From Thinopyrum elongatum (taxonomy: Eukaryota; Streptophyta; Magnoliopsida; Poales; Poaceae), in NCBI GenBank assembly GCA_011799875.1, contig CM022299.1:210372070-210436069 (forward strand): a DNA stretch of 64,000 bases, given 5' to 3'. This document shows positions 12,936 through 23,219 of this stretch, piece after piece. The position numbers were made by a program, and so were the translations under genes. How positions within the stretch are numbered: position 1 is the first letter of the stretch; every line of letters starts with the position of its first letter. The notes beneath the pieces are model-generated. The model was given only the letters and a program-made list of their open reading frames with translations. It was not told the DNA's origin and made no database searches.

Positions 12936-13171
12936 TTTTCGCGATGGAGTTTTAAACCGTCGCCTTGTGAGTGTGTGCGATAGGGGGGGTCCGTCCCACA
13001 TGACCCAGAAACTGTCGGGGATAGGCCCTCCAGTCAACCACGCAGGGCAAAAAGAGCCCGTGTGAGATCGGGTAAGCCATCACAGACAATTATATAGGCC
13101 CAATCATTTCCGTACATAAGTACATCTCACATAGTGAATCCAAGCCATACGTTTCCGTTCATATGTACATC
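12936..13171. other. Non-coding DNA, possibly another CACTA fragment
   Basis: About 235 bp including GCGATGGAGTTTTAAACCGT, a type of motif seen in CACTA subterminal regions. No gene or clear boundary is seen. It abuts the CACTA terminus at 13172. Confidence 0.3.
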
Positions 13172-13390
13172 CACTACAAAAAAAAAGACACATCCGTGAC
13201 ATTTTGGGCCGAATGAATTTTTTTTCTGTCATGCTTATGACACTTCTATGACGATAATTGTGACAAAAGCACGTATCATCATTGATGTGGTGGGCTCCTA
13301 CTTCTATGACAAAAAATCATGATAGAAATTGGGCTTTTCATCGTGGGCGGGCCGGGGACGCACCTGCATGACATTCTTTGGGCCGTCCAT
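13172..13390 (+). mobile_element. Orphan CACTA terminus
   Basis: It starts CACTACAAAAAAAAAGACAC, the canonical terminal sequence of many Triticeae CACTA elements. A subterminal region with alternating ATGACA/TGTCAT motifs follows, up to GGGCCGTCC near 13388, where the similarity I recognise stops. No matching reverse terminus was found in the window, so only one end survives. Confidence 0.65.
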
Positions 13391-15190
13391 TTGATATTGT
13401 AATGTTTTTCCCTGGACAATTTCGTACTGAATTTTTTTGCTGGTATAGAGCAGAAATATAGCGCCTATTCTTCATCAGACCAAGGATATCCATGTTCGCA
13501 GTGATGGAAGAGGTGAAATTGATACAACCGAAATTAACCATCGAATCATTGAATCATGTCCTGCACCTCCAATGTAGGTCCACCCTGCCAATAAATTCAC
13601 ATGCAAACCACTAATATTACTATCTAATGACAGTACAAAAAGAGTAGCAAGATAGTAACAAACCATGTACCTTCATAATGAACATCTCATAGTGCCACCA
13701 ATTGGATATAACAGTTTGGAAGAAAACATGCTCCTAATGTTGAACCATTTGGACTTTTTGTGCAGTTCCACTAAAATCGAGCATCCCTGTTTGCACAGAT
13801 ATTGAATGTGTGATTACTATAAAAGTGGCACTAGTTGAAGCATAGACTCACAAATATAAGCATTCCAATTTCTTAATGGGAAAAGGTAGCAAGACTGTTT
13901 CTAACCACCTTTTTTAAGGAATAATAAGGCAACATCGGTTGATGTCAGGAAGGCATACATAGTATTTTCTGAAAGATTGAGCCATTCCTGACCTTTCCTC
14001 TTCTTTTAAGCATATTTTGTGTAGTTCAACTAAAATAAAATGCCATCACCACCTTGACAATTCAGTGACACTGTACAAAAAGTAATGACTTACCATTACA
14101 TCATGATGTCAGGTATGTAATCGATAGGCATTAGAGACAAACATGCATACCTCCTCTGATAACATAATGAACATTAATTTTAACAAAGGTGTGACTAGCT
14201 TTACCGGCATAATTTGAGTGAACTCTACACCCTCTGTTCCTTAATATAAGACATTTTCACAGTTCAATTTAAAGTACCCAAATGTCTAGTATTTAGAAAA
14301 ACAGGTAGTAGTTTTCTTGAGCACATATCTGGGAAAGCTTGCCACACCTTATATATGTCTATACGCTAATGCAACACCATTTGAATAGTACAAATATACA
14401 CTAATCCAGTGGCTAGTGCAACAGTAAAGTAGTTTTTTATTACGGGGTACAGTACAATGGTTTTACTGAACAGATTTCCATAAGCTAGCACTGGAAGATT
14501 TCTATAAGCATTAACTATACAAAATGTAAAGGTAACAAGTTTCAGCATTGGTATACTAGCTGTGCAACAGCATTAAACCAAATACAAAAGTCTGAAGGTA
14601 ACTAGCATTATTAACTAATGACAGTATAAAAAAATTGCAAACCATGTACCTTCAAGGTAAATATAATTTCGAAGTCGAGGGGACTTGAAAAATTGCTATC
14701 CCAATCTTGATTATCGATCAAACATAAAAACTTGATCAATTGAATCTAGAAAACTGCCAGAGGAGGAGGTGCCCACTCTTGACCTTTCCTCTTCTCTTCA
14801 TAATTTTTTGTGCAATTTAACCAAAACAAAATGACATCAACGCCTTGGCATTTTGGTGACACTGTACAAAAGAATTGACTTATCTCATGAAAGTGAGGTA
14901 TGTAATCTATAAGCATTAACAGTGCAAAAATCTGAAGGTAGGAACAAGTTTCATCGTTGGTATACTGGTTGTGCAACAACATTAGAATGCCTTAGCTGAA
15001 AAATCTTTAATACATCCACAATCAACAGATAACCCTGAAATAATCCAGTGACATTAAATGGCATTGCTTAAATTTATCGGTGGCATTAGACTGAGTGCGG
15101 CATTAGTTAAATGTGGCATCACTTTAGCAGTAGCATTGCTTGACTTTACCACTGACGTTATACTAACAGAAAAAAAGTGGCAATAAGAGC
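13391..15190. other. AT-rich non-coding DNA with diverged local repeats; no gene seen
   Basis: No credible ORF. Several blocks recur in diverged form. 13977-14140 (CTGACCTTTCCTCTTC ... GTGACACTGTACAAAA ... GGTATGTAATC) matches 14768-14930. 14507-14580 matches 14911-14985 (AAGCATTAAC ... TTGGTATACT ... GTGCAACA). 13620-13680 matches 14609-14660 (CTAATGACAGTA ... AACCATGTACCTTCA). The spacings differ, so this is an old, rearranged duplication. A Stowaway-like fragment is annotated within it. Confidence 0.55.
14226..14305. mobile_element. Stowaway-like MITE fragment
   Basis: ACACCCTCTGTTCCTTAATA at 14229 resembles the CTCCCTCCGTTCCTAAATAT start of Triticeae Stowaway elements. The opposite end was not found. 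Confidence 0.35.
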
Positions 15191-15803
15191 ATGGGAGGCC
15201 CATTCAGACAGTGGGCGCACCAGTACGATGTACCTCCACAGACGCATAGAGTGGTGAGGGAGGGATGGTTGCCCAGAGCAACAAATATCCAGGCAGCATA
15301 TGTGGATTACGTCCCATTTTTGTTCTCTTTAGCCACCTTTTTCCTATGTGAGGACAACAAACCGATCGACCTGGTCATTCTCTATTGCATTTTCATGCCT
15401 TTCTACCCTTTTTCAACCAAGAGACACGAGACTCATTCCTTAGCTACTGATTTTCCCTTCCTTTCTCTTCGACACCTAGTCTCTTCGACAGTACTTTCTC
15501 CCTTCCTTTCCTTATTCAACCCAGACATGGATTAGTCTGCATGAAGTAGGGTTTCCTTTAATAGTGCAAATTAAGGTTTTTGTCTGCGTGACTAGCAGAG
15601 CAGAGGATAGCAAATTGGGGAGATGGTGGAGTGGAAAAAGATCCACACGCAGCGACTTGGCAGATGGGGCAATAGAACAAGGGTATGGTTCGAAAAGAGG
15701 TAGCATACTTGAGGGTCAGCGGGAAGTGGCTTCGCTCATGGTCGTCGTCCTCCGCACACACTACGGCAACGAGCTTGGGGACGGAGGCCATCCCGCGCGG
15801 GCG
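15191..15803. other. Unassigned DNA upstream of the F-box locus
   Basis: Open frames of 60-120 codons exist on both strands, but none resembles a known domain and they overlap one another. No transposon ends are visible. Confidence 0.35.
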
Positions 15804-15956
15804 CTAGGTCTGAGAGGACGGCCTTGTCGTCAGTGTGTCACTTCGCTCGCCGACGATGAGTGCGTCAACGCTGCACGTCCTTTTCTTCCCCGGCTGACGG
15901 GATCCTGGCGGATCTGTGACCACCGGTGAGGAGGGAGAGAGAGGGGCCACCGCCAT
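15804..15956 (-). CDS. Possible short first exon of an unknown gene, divergent to the F-box gene
   Basis: The ATG at 15956 has a good plant start context (AAAAAAGATGGCG) and opens a 50-codon frame beginning MAVAPLSPSSPVV. A TATA-like sequence (minus strand GATATATAGG) lies about 85 bp upstream, near 16037-16045. This arrangement looks like the 5' end of a gene facing away from the F-box gene, with under 500 bp between the two starts. No homology is recognised, no convincing following exon was found, and it may be chance. Confidence 0.22.
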   Translation of the reverse strand: MAVAPLSPSSPVVTDPPGSRQPGKKRTCSVDALIVGERSDTLTTRPSSQT

Positions 15957-17711
15957 CTTTTTTAGATCTGGAGAGAGGGTGATAGTGTGAGAAGCAAGTG
16001 GGCATCCCTTAGCAAGCAAGCACTGAAGCTCCAGCCTATATATCTTTTTTGATACTAGTACTAGAGGTGGAGTAGTGGTAGAGTAGTTTATATTTTCTCT
16101 GCATACAGTACCAGTTAGTCGTGCTTCAAAACTGAACGGCACACCATTAAAAAAATAAAGTCGAGAAATAACGCGGCACCTTGGGCCAACGCGGCCAGAT
16201 CGCATTTTGCACGAGAAATGACACACCATGTTTCGTTGACATGTGGTCCCGTTCCAACATGTCAGTGAGACGATGGCGAGTACTTTTGTACAATTTCCGA
16301 ACGGACGTCTATGTAGGCCGGGGCGCCTATTCCTGTACCTTGGTAACTGTCCACCGCCCCTTCGCCTTTCCCTCTCGATTTGGAACTGCTGTCGCACGCT
16401 CTTCCTCCCTCCATTTGCCTTCACCCTTCCTTCTTCCATTGTTCGATCGTCTTCTCCATGGAGGGAATAGGCCGGAAAAGACCCCGTTGAAAGGACATGC
16501 TGTGCCCCCATGTGTAGTTTTGGTAATTGATGACATTCTTTATGGACTAATGGTTGCATTGAGTTATATTTGAAGGTTTTGTCCATAGGCTTTTCTTGAA
16601 GTCCATGTGTTGGTTTCAAGGAGTTTATGAGTTGACCAAGGTGCTATTAAGGATTTATCCAAAGATTGGTCATGTGAGTGTTGACCTTATTGCAAGCATG
16701 TCTTGAAGAAGAAGATTGTGTGATCATTCATGTTTACCTTCAAGACATCATCCAAATGAAGAGAGTTGGAAAGATTCAAGGTTGATCAAGACTATGTACA
16801 AAGAGGATTCAAGTTGATTAACACACAAAGCGTAGAAGTTGTACCAAGTGGGATCAAGTGATCTCATGGCATGGTAAGCATTGTCCATTACACTTTGTGT
16901 ACTAACCCGTGGTCTATGTGAGAGTTCTATGTGGGGTTAGGTATGTTTCCATGGGCTTGCATCAAGTGGTGATCATCAAGATTGCCGTGTGCAAGTTCAA
17001 GTGGAGCATCACGAAGAGATCAAGTGCTTGAAGCTTGCCGTCCATTGTGGTGACAATGGACTTTTGAAGATGTGCCGAAGAGTGGCTCACCCATAGTGGA
17101 GTATGGGGGAGCAATCAACTAGTCTTCATTGACCCAACGCAATCAAGAAAGGTGGTCCATCTTGAGGAGGACAAGATCGTCATCATCTAGCTCAAGTGGA
17201 TCATGCGCAAGGCAAAGGTTTGCCCTTGATAGGTTTTCTGTTTTATCGGTCTCATGATGGTAGTTGGGAGACCGGGTTATAGGATTGATTGCCGTACTAT
17301 CAAGGGGGGCTCTCAAGTTGGTAGCTTGATTGTATCGTTCGTAGAGAGCTCAAACCATTGCATCCTAGCATCATCTTTCTTGGTTCTTGTTTGGTGTTTC
17401 TCTTTGTGAGTTTTAAAGCTTATGGTCATCTTCATGACAAGCTCGAGTTCATCGAAAACGGAGTTCACATGCATCTTCTATGATGTTTTCGATGTTGGAG
17501 GTTATGCCGGTTCTTCTCTCTTGGAGGTTTCACTCTTCTATTTGTTTGGCATACCTCCCCTGCCTCTTCTCTGTCACTGTTGGATAGTATTTGTCGTCTT
17601 CTATCCAACAAGCTTGAGTTTGCTCAATTCGGTGCTCATTTGCAGAAGTTGTGGCAGTTCTGGTCTTCCTGGAGCATCTGTTTTGCTTGGAAGTGGCATT
17701 GGGAGGCGCCA

Positions 17712-18048
17712 GCGGTAGTACCGCGGCCCCGGAGCGGCAGTACCGCTAAAAGCCACAGGCGGTAGTACCGCTGTTTCACAGAGGTAGTACCTCCCATGGC
17801 CATAGGCAGTAGTATGGCTCCGGTTCCGCGCTAGTACCACCTCGACTCGAGACCTGCGTGTCTCATGTCGGGTTCAGCGGCAGTAGCAACAGCAGTAGAA
17901 GCAGTAGTACCGCTTGTAAGCGGTAGTACCGCCCCTACTACCACTACTAGTGCCGCTCAATGGCCCTCCTCTTTGTTCCTTCTCCCATAGGCGCTGTGCG
18001 AGGTCCCAGCGGAAGCGGCAGTACCGCTCCCTAGAGCGGTAGTACCGC
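17712..18048. repeat. Palindrome array GCGGTAGTACCGC in solo LTR 1
   Basis: Perfect copies of GCGGTAGTACCGC (five-base arms, three-base loop) are at about 17712, 17759, 17920 and 18036. Imperfect copies lie between them (GCGGCAGTACCGC, GAGGTAGTACCTC). The arms would form hairpins in a transcript. Confidence 0.85.
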
Positions 18049-18636
18049 CCGCTGCGGGCTGAGAATGGGGATAACGGTTGGATTTTTTCCCTCCTATAAA
18101 AGGGGGTCTTCTTCCCCATTGAGCCTTATCCCTTAAGCTCGAGTTCTTCCCCCATTGTTGACCTTCTTCGAGCTTGCTTTTTCTCAATCCCTTCATGGAT
18201 TCTTGCTAGTTTTGGGGGAAAGAGAGAGGAGATCTAGATCCACATTTCCACCAATCTCTTTCTCCTCTATGTGAGGGGAACCCCTTTGATCTAGATCTTG
18301 GAGTTCTTGGTGTTCTCCTTCTTGTTCTTCCTCTCATTTTCTTCCCTAGCATTAGTTGCTTTGGTGGGATTTGGGAGAGAAGGACTTGGGCACTCCGTGT
18401 GCCCTTGCCATTGCATTTGGTGCATCGGTTTGAGTTCTCCACGGTGATACGTGCAAGTTTCAAGTTGAGAAGCTTATTACTCTTGGGTGCTTGGTACCCT
18501 TGAGCTTGTTCCTCTTGGGTGCTTGGGCTCCCTAGATGGTTGGTGGTGTTCGGAGCTCAATCATTGTGGTGTAAAGCTCCGGGCAAGCGTCGGGGTCTCC
18601 AATTAGGTTGTGGAGATTGCCCCGAGCAATTTGACG

Positions 18637-18745
18637 GGTACCGGTGACCGCCCCCAAGGGTTGCCAAAGTGTACAGGTTCGGTGACCGCCCCCAAGGGTT
18701 GCCATTTATACGGGTTCGGTGACCGCCCTCAAGGGTCCCTTAGTG
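18637..18745 (+). repeat. Three tandem ~38-bp units in solo LTR 1
   Basis: Units start at about 18637, 18676 and 18713. Each contains CGGTGACCGCC followed by a CAAGGGT core; the third diverges after CAAGGGT. The CGGTGACCG core is itself a short palindrome. Confidence 0.8.
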
Positions 18746-20534
18746 GAATCACGGCATCTTGCATTGTGCAAGGGCGTGAGGAGATTACGGTGGCCCTAGT
18801 GGCTTCTTGGGGAGCATTGTGCCTCCACACCGCTCCAAACGAAGATTAGCATCCACAAGGGTGTGAACTTCGGGATACATCGTCGTCTCCGCGTTCCTCA
18901 GTTATCTCTTACCCGAGCCCTTTACTTATGCACTTTACTTTGTGATAGCCATAGTGTTTCATGTTATATATCTTGCTACCACATAGTTGTTTATCTTGCT
19001 TAGCATAAGTTGTTAGTGCACATAGGTGAGCCTAGTTGTTTTAGGTTTTGTGCTTGACAAATTAACCGCTAGTTTTATTCCGCATTTGTTCAAGCCTAAA
19101 CCGTAATTATTTTAAAGTGCCTATTCACCCTCCCCCCCTCTCTAGGCGACATCCACGATCTTTCACCCGTTATTCTTGCCCCGATCTGAAAGATGACGTG
19201 GTGGAGGAACTCATTGAACGGTGCGACATCATCACCTCGGCTAGCATGGTAGGTTCGTACAAGACCATTCTCGACTCAACAAATAACATCATTAGAAAGA
19301 ACCCAAGGGTCCAGGAGCGGTTTGATCTCCCCTATCTTCTTCGCCATGACCCTGCTCGCTGGCGCGCGGACGACGGAAGCCTCGCCTTGTGCAAGTTGAT
19401 GCCGCTTGATAATGATACATGTGATGTTAAGATGCCATCGCTTAAGGGTAAGGCCTGGGCAGGCGCAAATGGAGATTGGGTTGTTTATATTGGGTACAAC
19501 TGCGAGTGGGAACTTGTGAATGTGTACACTCGTCACCGTGTTCCACTTCCAAAAATCTCAGAGTGCCCTAAGGTTGAGCACACAGATGATCTACGTACGT
19601 TCAAATACGATCATGGTGACTGTCGTCTACGGAAGATAGCAATTTGTTGAGTTCCCTACTGCTCTTGGGATTACACGAACTATGATGTTGTTGTTATCTT
19701 CGACAAGCTTGTTGCCGTCCTTACTTCCACGCCTCGATGGATATTGCTCAAAAATCAATTTATGTACACGGATGAGTACTATGATGCAATTCAATACGAG
19801 CGTCTTGTGTTTGCTTCCACCACTCGTGGCACTGTTTTTGCATGGAATCCTTATGGTTTCGGTACGTTTGTCTTCCACCATAATTAGAATTGTTTCATCC
19901 ACATGCATGCGAGTTAGTATCCCCGTACTAATTAACCTTCTTGTGTTTCCAAGGTCCTGTGAACATTCCACCACCTATACTTGAAAAAAATTATAACCAA
20001 GGGGGAGATGACGATGGTGATGATCACGAGCAGGACCTACATACTCAGTGGTGCCTGGCAATTTATTCCGATGGATCACCTCTTCTTGTCTATATACAGG
20101 GCACTGCTGATGTTACTAAGGAAGCAGGTGTTGTCTCCCATGGTCGCACTCTCCGGACCTATTCCAACATCCGTTGCAGGGTATTCAGGATGGATACTAG
20201 TGTGCTAGCGCCAGCACCTTCTCCCTGGTTCAATATTCATAGTCTTGGAGAAAACTCGCTCTTCCTTGGACTAAACTATCCAATGATGGTGAAAGGCGAT
20301 CCAGCTGCTGTTGGCCCAATGTTACTACCATTTATGAGAAGCAATTGTATCTATACATCAGACATTGCTATGGTTCCCTACCCTGGCTATCACAATATGC
20401 ATCCTGATATAGGCCGCTTCAGCCTGGATGATGAGTCCTGCATTGGTCTCGATATTGACAATAGCTGGCCCTTCCCAGAGGCTTACTTATGGTTCAAAGC
20501 AAGCATTTCCAACGCCGAGGATTGGTTGAGCTGA

Positions 20535-20842
20535 AGTTCATTTCATTGCTTGTTATTTGTTGTGTGATAAAAACTTTAGTATCTACTAGAATGTTTTGTT
20601 GGAAATAATCTATAATCCAACATGTATCCTCATTGTCGTTGTGTGCTGATGACTTGTTGTATGTAATGAATGGTACATTTTCATATGCATGTGATAAACT
20701 CAATTTATGAATGGTTTTTGAGTCACTTCTTGGAGTGTGAGTACCATAGTAGTATAGCCAACATCCGGTTATATGAAGTTGCCACATCACATAGAGCCAA
20801 CCTAATAGTATGCTAGTACAATAGTTAGTCCTAGTAGTAGTA
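20535..20842. other. 3' flank of the F-box pseudogene
   Basis: T-rich DNA following the stop codon, with a TTGTATGTAATGAAT stretch near 20660 that resembles a plant polyadenylation region. No gene. Confidence 0.4.
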
Positions 20843-22419
20843 TGCTACTTCTTGAGCTTGCGTTGGTTTTTCCCTTGAAGAGGAAAGGGTGATGCACCAC
20901 AGTAGAGGTAAGTATTTCCCTCAGTTAAGAACCAAGGTATCAATCCAGTAGGAGAAAACGCGCAAATCACCAATACCGGCACAAACAATCAAAAGCTTGC
21001 ACCCAACGCGATAAAGGGGTTGTCAATCCCTTCACGGTCACTTGCAAAGGTGAGATCTGATAGAGATAGATAAAACTAAATAAAAGATAAAATATTATTG
21101 GTTTTTCTTGGTGTATAGATCTGAAAATAAAAGATTGCAAAATAGTAGATCAGAAACAAATATGATGGAAAATAGACCCGGGGGCCATAGGTTTCACTAG
21201 AGGCTTCTCTCTTGAAGGCAAATAATACGGTGGGTGAACAAATTACTGTCAAGCAATTGATAGAAAAGCGCAAAGTTATGACGATATCCAAGGCAACGAT
21301 TATGCATATAGGCATCACGTCCGTGTCAAGTAGACTGACTCCTGCCTGCATCTACTACTATTACTCCACACATCAATCGCTATCTAGCATGCATCTAGAG
21401 TATTAAGTTCATAAAGAACGGAGTAACACCTTAAGTAAGATGACATGATGTAGAGGAATAAACTCAAGCAACATGATGAAAACCCCATCTTTTATCCTTG
21501 ATGGCAACAGTTCAATACGTGTCTCGCTACCCCTTCTTTGTCACTGGGTGAAATCATGCAAGATTGAACCCAAAGCTAAGCACCTCTCCCATTGCAAGAA
21601 AAACCAATCTAGTTGGCCAAACCAAACCAATAATTCGAAGAGAAATACAAATATATCAAATCATGAATATAAGAATTCAGAGAAGATTCAAATAATATTC
21701 ACAGATAAGTTGATCATAATCCACAATTCATCGGATCTCGACAAACACACCGCAAAAGAAGATTACATTAGGTAGATATCCAAGAACATCGAGGAGAACA
21801 TGATATTGAGAATCAAAGAGAGAGAAGAAGCCATCTAGCTACTAGCTATGGGTCCGTAGGTCTGTGGTAAACTACTCACGCTTCATCGGAAGGGCAATAG
21901 GGTTGATGTAGGAGCCCTCCATGATCGAATCCCCCTCCGGCAGGATGCCGGAAAAGGCCCCAAGATGGGATCTCACGGGAACAGAAGGTTGCAGCAGTGG
22001 AAAAGTGTTTTTGCGGATGCTTCTGAGGGTTTTGGAATATATGTGAATATATAGGACGAAGGGCTAGGTCAGGGAGTCACCGAGGGGCCCACAAGGTAGG
22101 GGGTGCCCCCCCACTAGGGCGCGCCCTCCACCCTTGCCGCCGCCTCGTGGCTCTTCTGGCTTGGACTTCAAGTCCCCTTGGTGTCTTTTGGTCCAAGAAA
22201 AATCAACGTGAAGTTTTATTCCGTTTGGACTCCGTTTGGTATTCCTTTTCTGCGAAGCTGAAAAACAAGGAAAAAACAGAAACTGGCACTGGGCTCTAGG
22301 TTAATAAGTTAGTCCCAAATATAATATAAAATAGCATAATAATGCATATAAAACATCCAAAACAGATAATATAATAGCATGGAACAATAAAAAATTATAG
22401 ATACATTGGAGACGTATCA
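20843..22419 (-). mobile_element. Solo LTR 2 (1577 bp), TSD TAGTA
   Basis: On the minus strand it begins TGATACGTCTCCAATGTATC and ends GAAGTAGCA. Perfect TSDs TAGTA are at 20838-20842 and 22420-22424. The start is one of the most familiar LTR starts in Triticeae genomes. There is no internal region and no partner LTR. ORFs inside are short and unrecognised. Confidence 0.92.
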
Positions 22420-22424
22420 TAGTA

Positions 22425-23214
22425 TACCATCAACTAGAGTTAGGTGTCGCACGGAGGCCGAGAAAGATGGTGATAGCGTGAGGTGGGCTTGTACAGTACG
22501 TATGATGTAGGCACAGAGCTTGCCGTGTTTCCTACTCCTCCGGTCTAAATGTGGAGAAGATTTGGTCGAGTTCTTCCTCCTTTTGCCGACACGTGGGACA
22601 TCCAGCATCCAGGTCGTGTCATGCAAGAAAATGGAGTGCTAGTTGAAGCCACGTGATGTTCATCTTGGGTTAAACTGTAAATAGAATCTTACTCTTGAGT
22701 AACTCCAAAAGCGGCCACCAAAGATCTTTATTGGATTTGTTTTTGATCACCAGCACGTCGAGGTGAAAGATGTGCAGGTTCAGTGGGTCCTCTTGCGTTT
22801 TCACTGACATGTGGGACCGCATGTGAGCAAACAAATGTTGGGCACACTCCACGCATCTGCTGGCTGGCTGAGAAGAGAGAGAAAGAGGAGGGCTGAGCAC
22901 GGACTCTAGGAAATTTCGTGACAATGTGAGTAGTACTAGTGGTGTACAGTACTCCTGGAGAGATAATGTGTTCGCTCTACGTAACAAGCACCTCGATATA
23001 GTGTGGTGGCATGGGCCATAACTAGCATTCACGTCTAGCAGTACGGCACACACCACCCACACGAGTCCCATCTGACACCAATTTTCTTGGAGTCCGTGCT
23101 ACATCTATCTCTTCTCCCTCCTATTTTCTCTAACTCAGCCTCGCGCGGTGGGCGGGGTGGGGGTTTGCCGATAGTCGGTTTGCTCAACTGCGGTCCCACT
23201 TGTAAGTGAAAATG
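22425..23214. other. Unassigned DNA between two solo LTRs; no gene seen
   Basis: An open frame at 22670-23071 (minus) shows no domain and has unremarkable composition. No transposon ends are visible. Confidence 0.4.
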
Positions 23215-23219
23215 CAACA

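Larger units (their letters stand above)
16488..19165 (+). mobile_element. Solo LTR 1 (2678 bp), TSD CCCGT
   Basis: The termini are TGAAAG...CTTTCA, with perfect 5-bp target duplications CCCGT at 16483-16487 and 19166-19170. No second LTR or internal coding region is present. A TATA box (CTATAAAAGG) lies at about 18096. It contains an array of short palindromes (17712-18048) and three tandem ~38-bp units (18637-18745). The plus orientation is inferred from the TATA box. The superfamily cannot be assigned because there is no coding sequence. Confidence 0.9.
16458..20534 (+). pseudogene. F-box / DUF295-like (KIB1-4 propeller type) gene, disrupted by a solo LTR
   Basis: The start is ATG 16458, after a pyrimidine-rich 5' leader. 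The first ten codons (to 16487) end exactly at a solo LTR (16488-19165). The frame resumes at 19171 with no shift if the LTR and one TSD copy are set aside. Next comes a degenerate F-box-like segment (DDVVEELIERCDIITSASMV), then a propeller-like region. A TGA at 19648-19650 interrupts the frame, which continues afterwards (VPYCSWDYTNYDVVVIFDKL). Exon 1 ends at 19861. The intron 19862-19953 has GT...AG borders. Exon 2 is 19954-20534 and contains SLGENSLFLGLNYP and GRFSLDDES, typical of grass DUF295 proteins. Such proteins are usually predicted SCF substrate receptors. This copy is non-functional. The DUF295 assignment rests on motif recognition only. Confidence 0.75.

Noticed and set aside
15804..16619. 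A 271-codon minus-strand open frame
   Set aside because: It runs across the left border of solo LTR 1 and through the F-box 5' leader; it shows no domain. Only its last 50 codons have an independent start worth noting.
22670..23071. A 133-codon minus-strand frame between two solo LTRs
   Set aside because: No recognisable domain, no promoter signals, and no support beyond being open.
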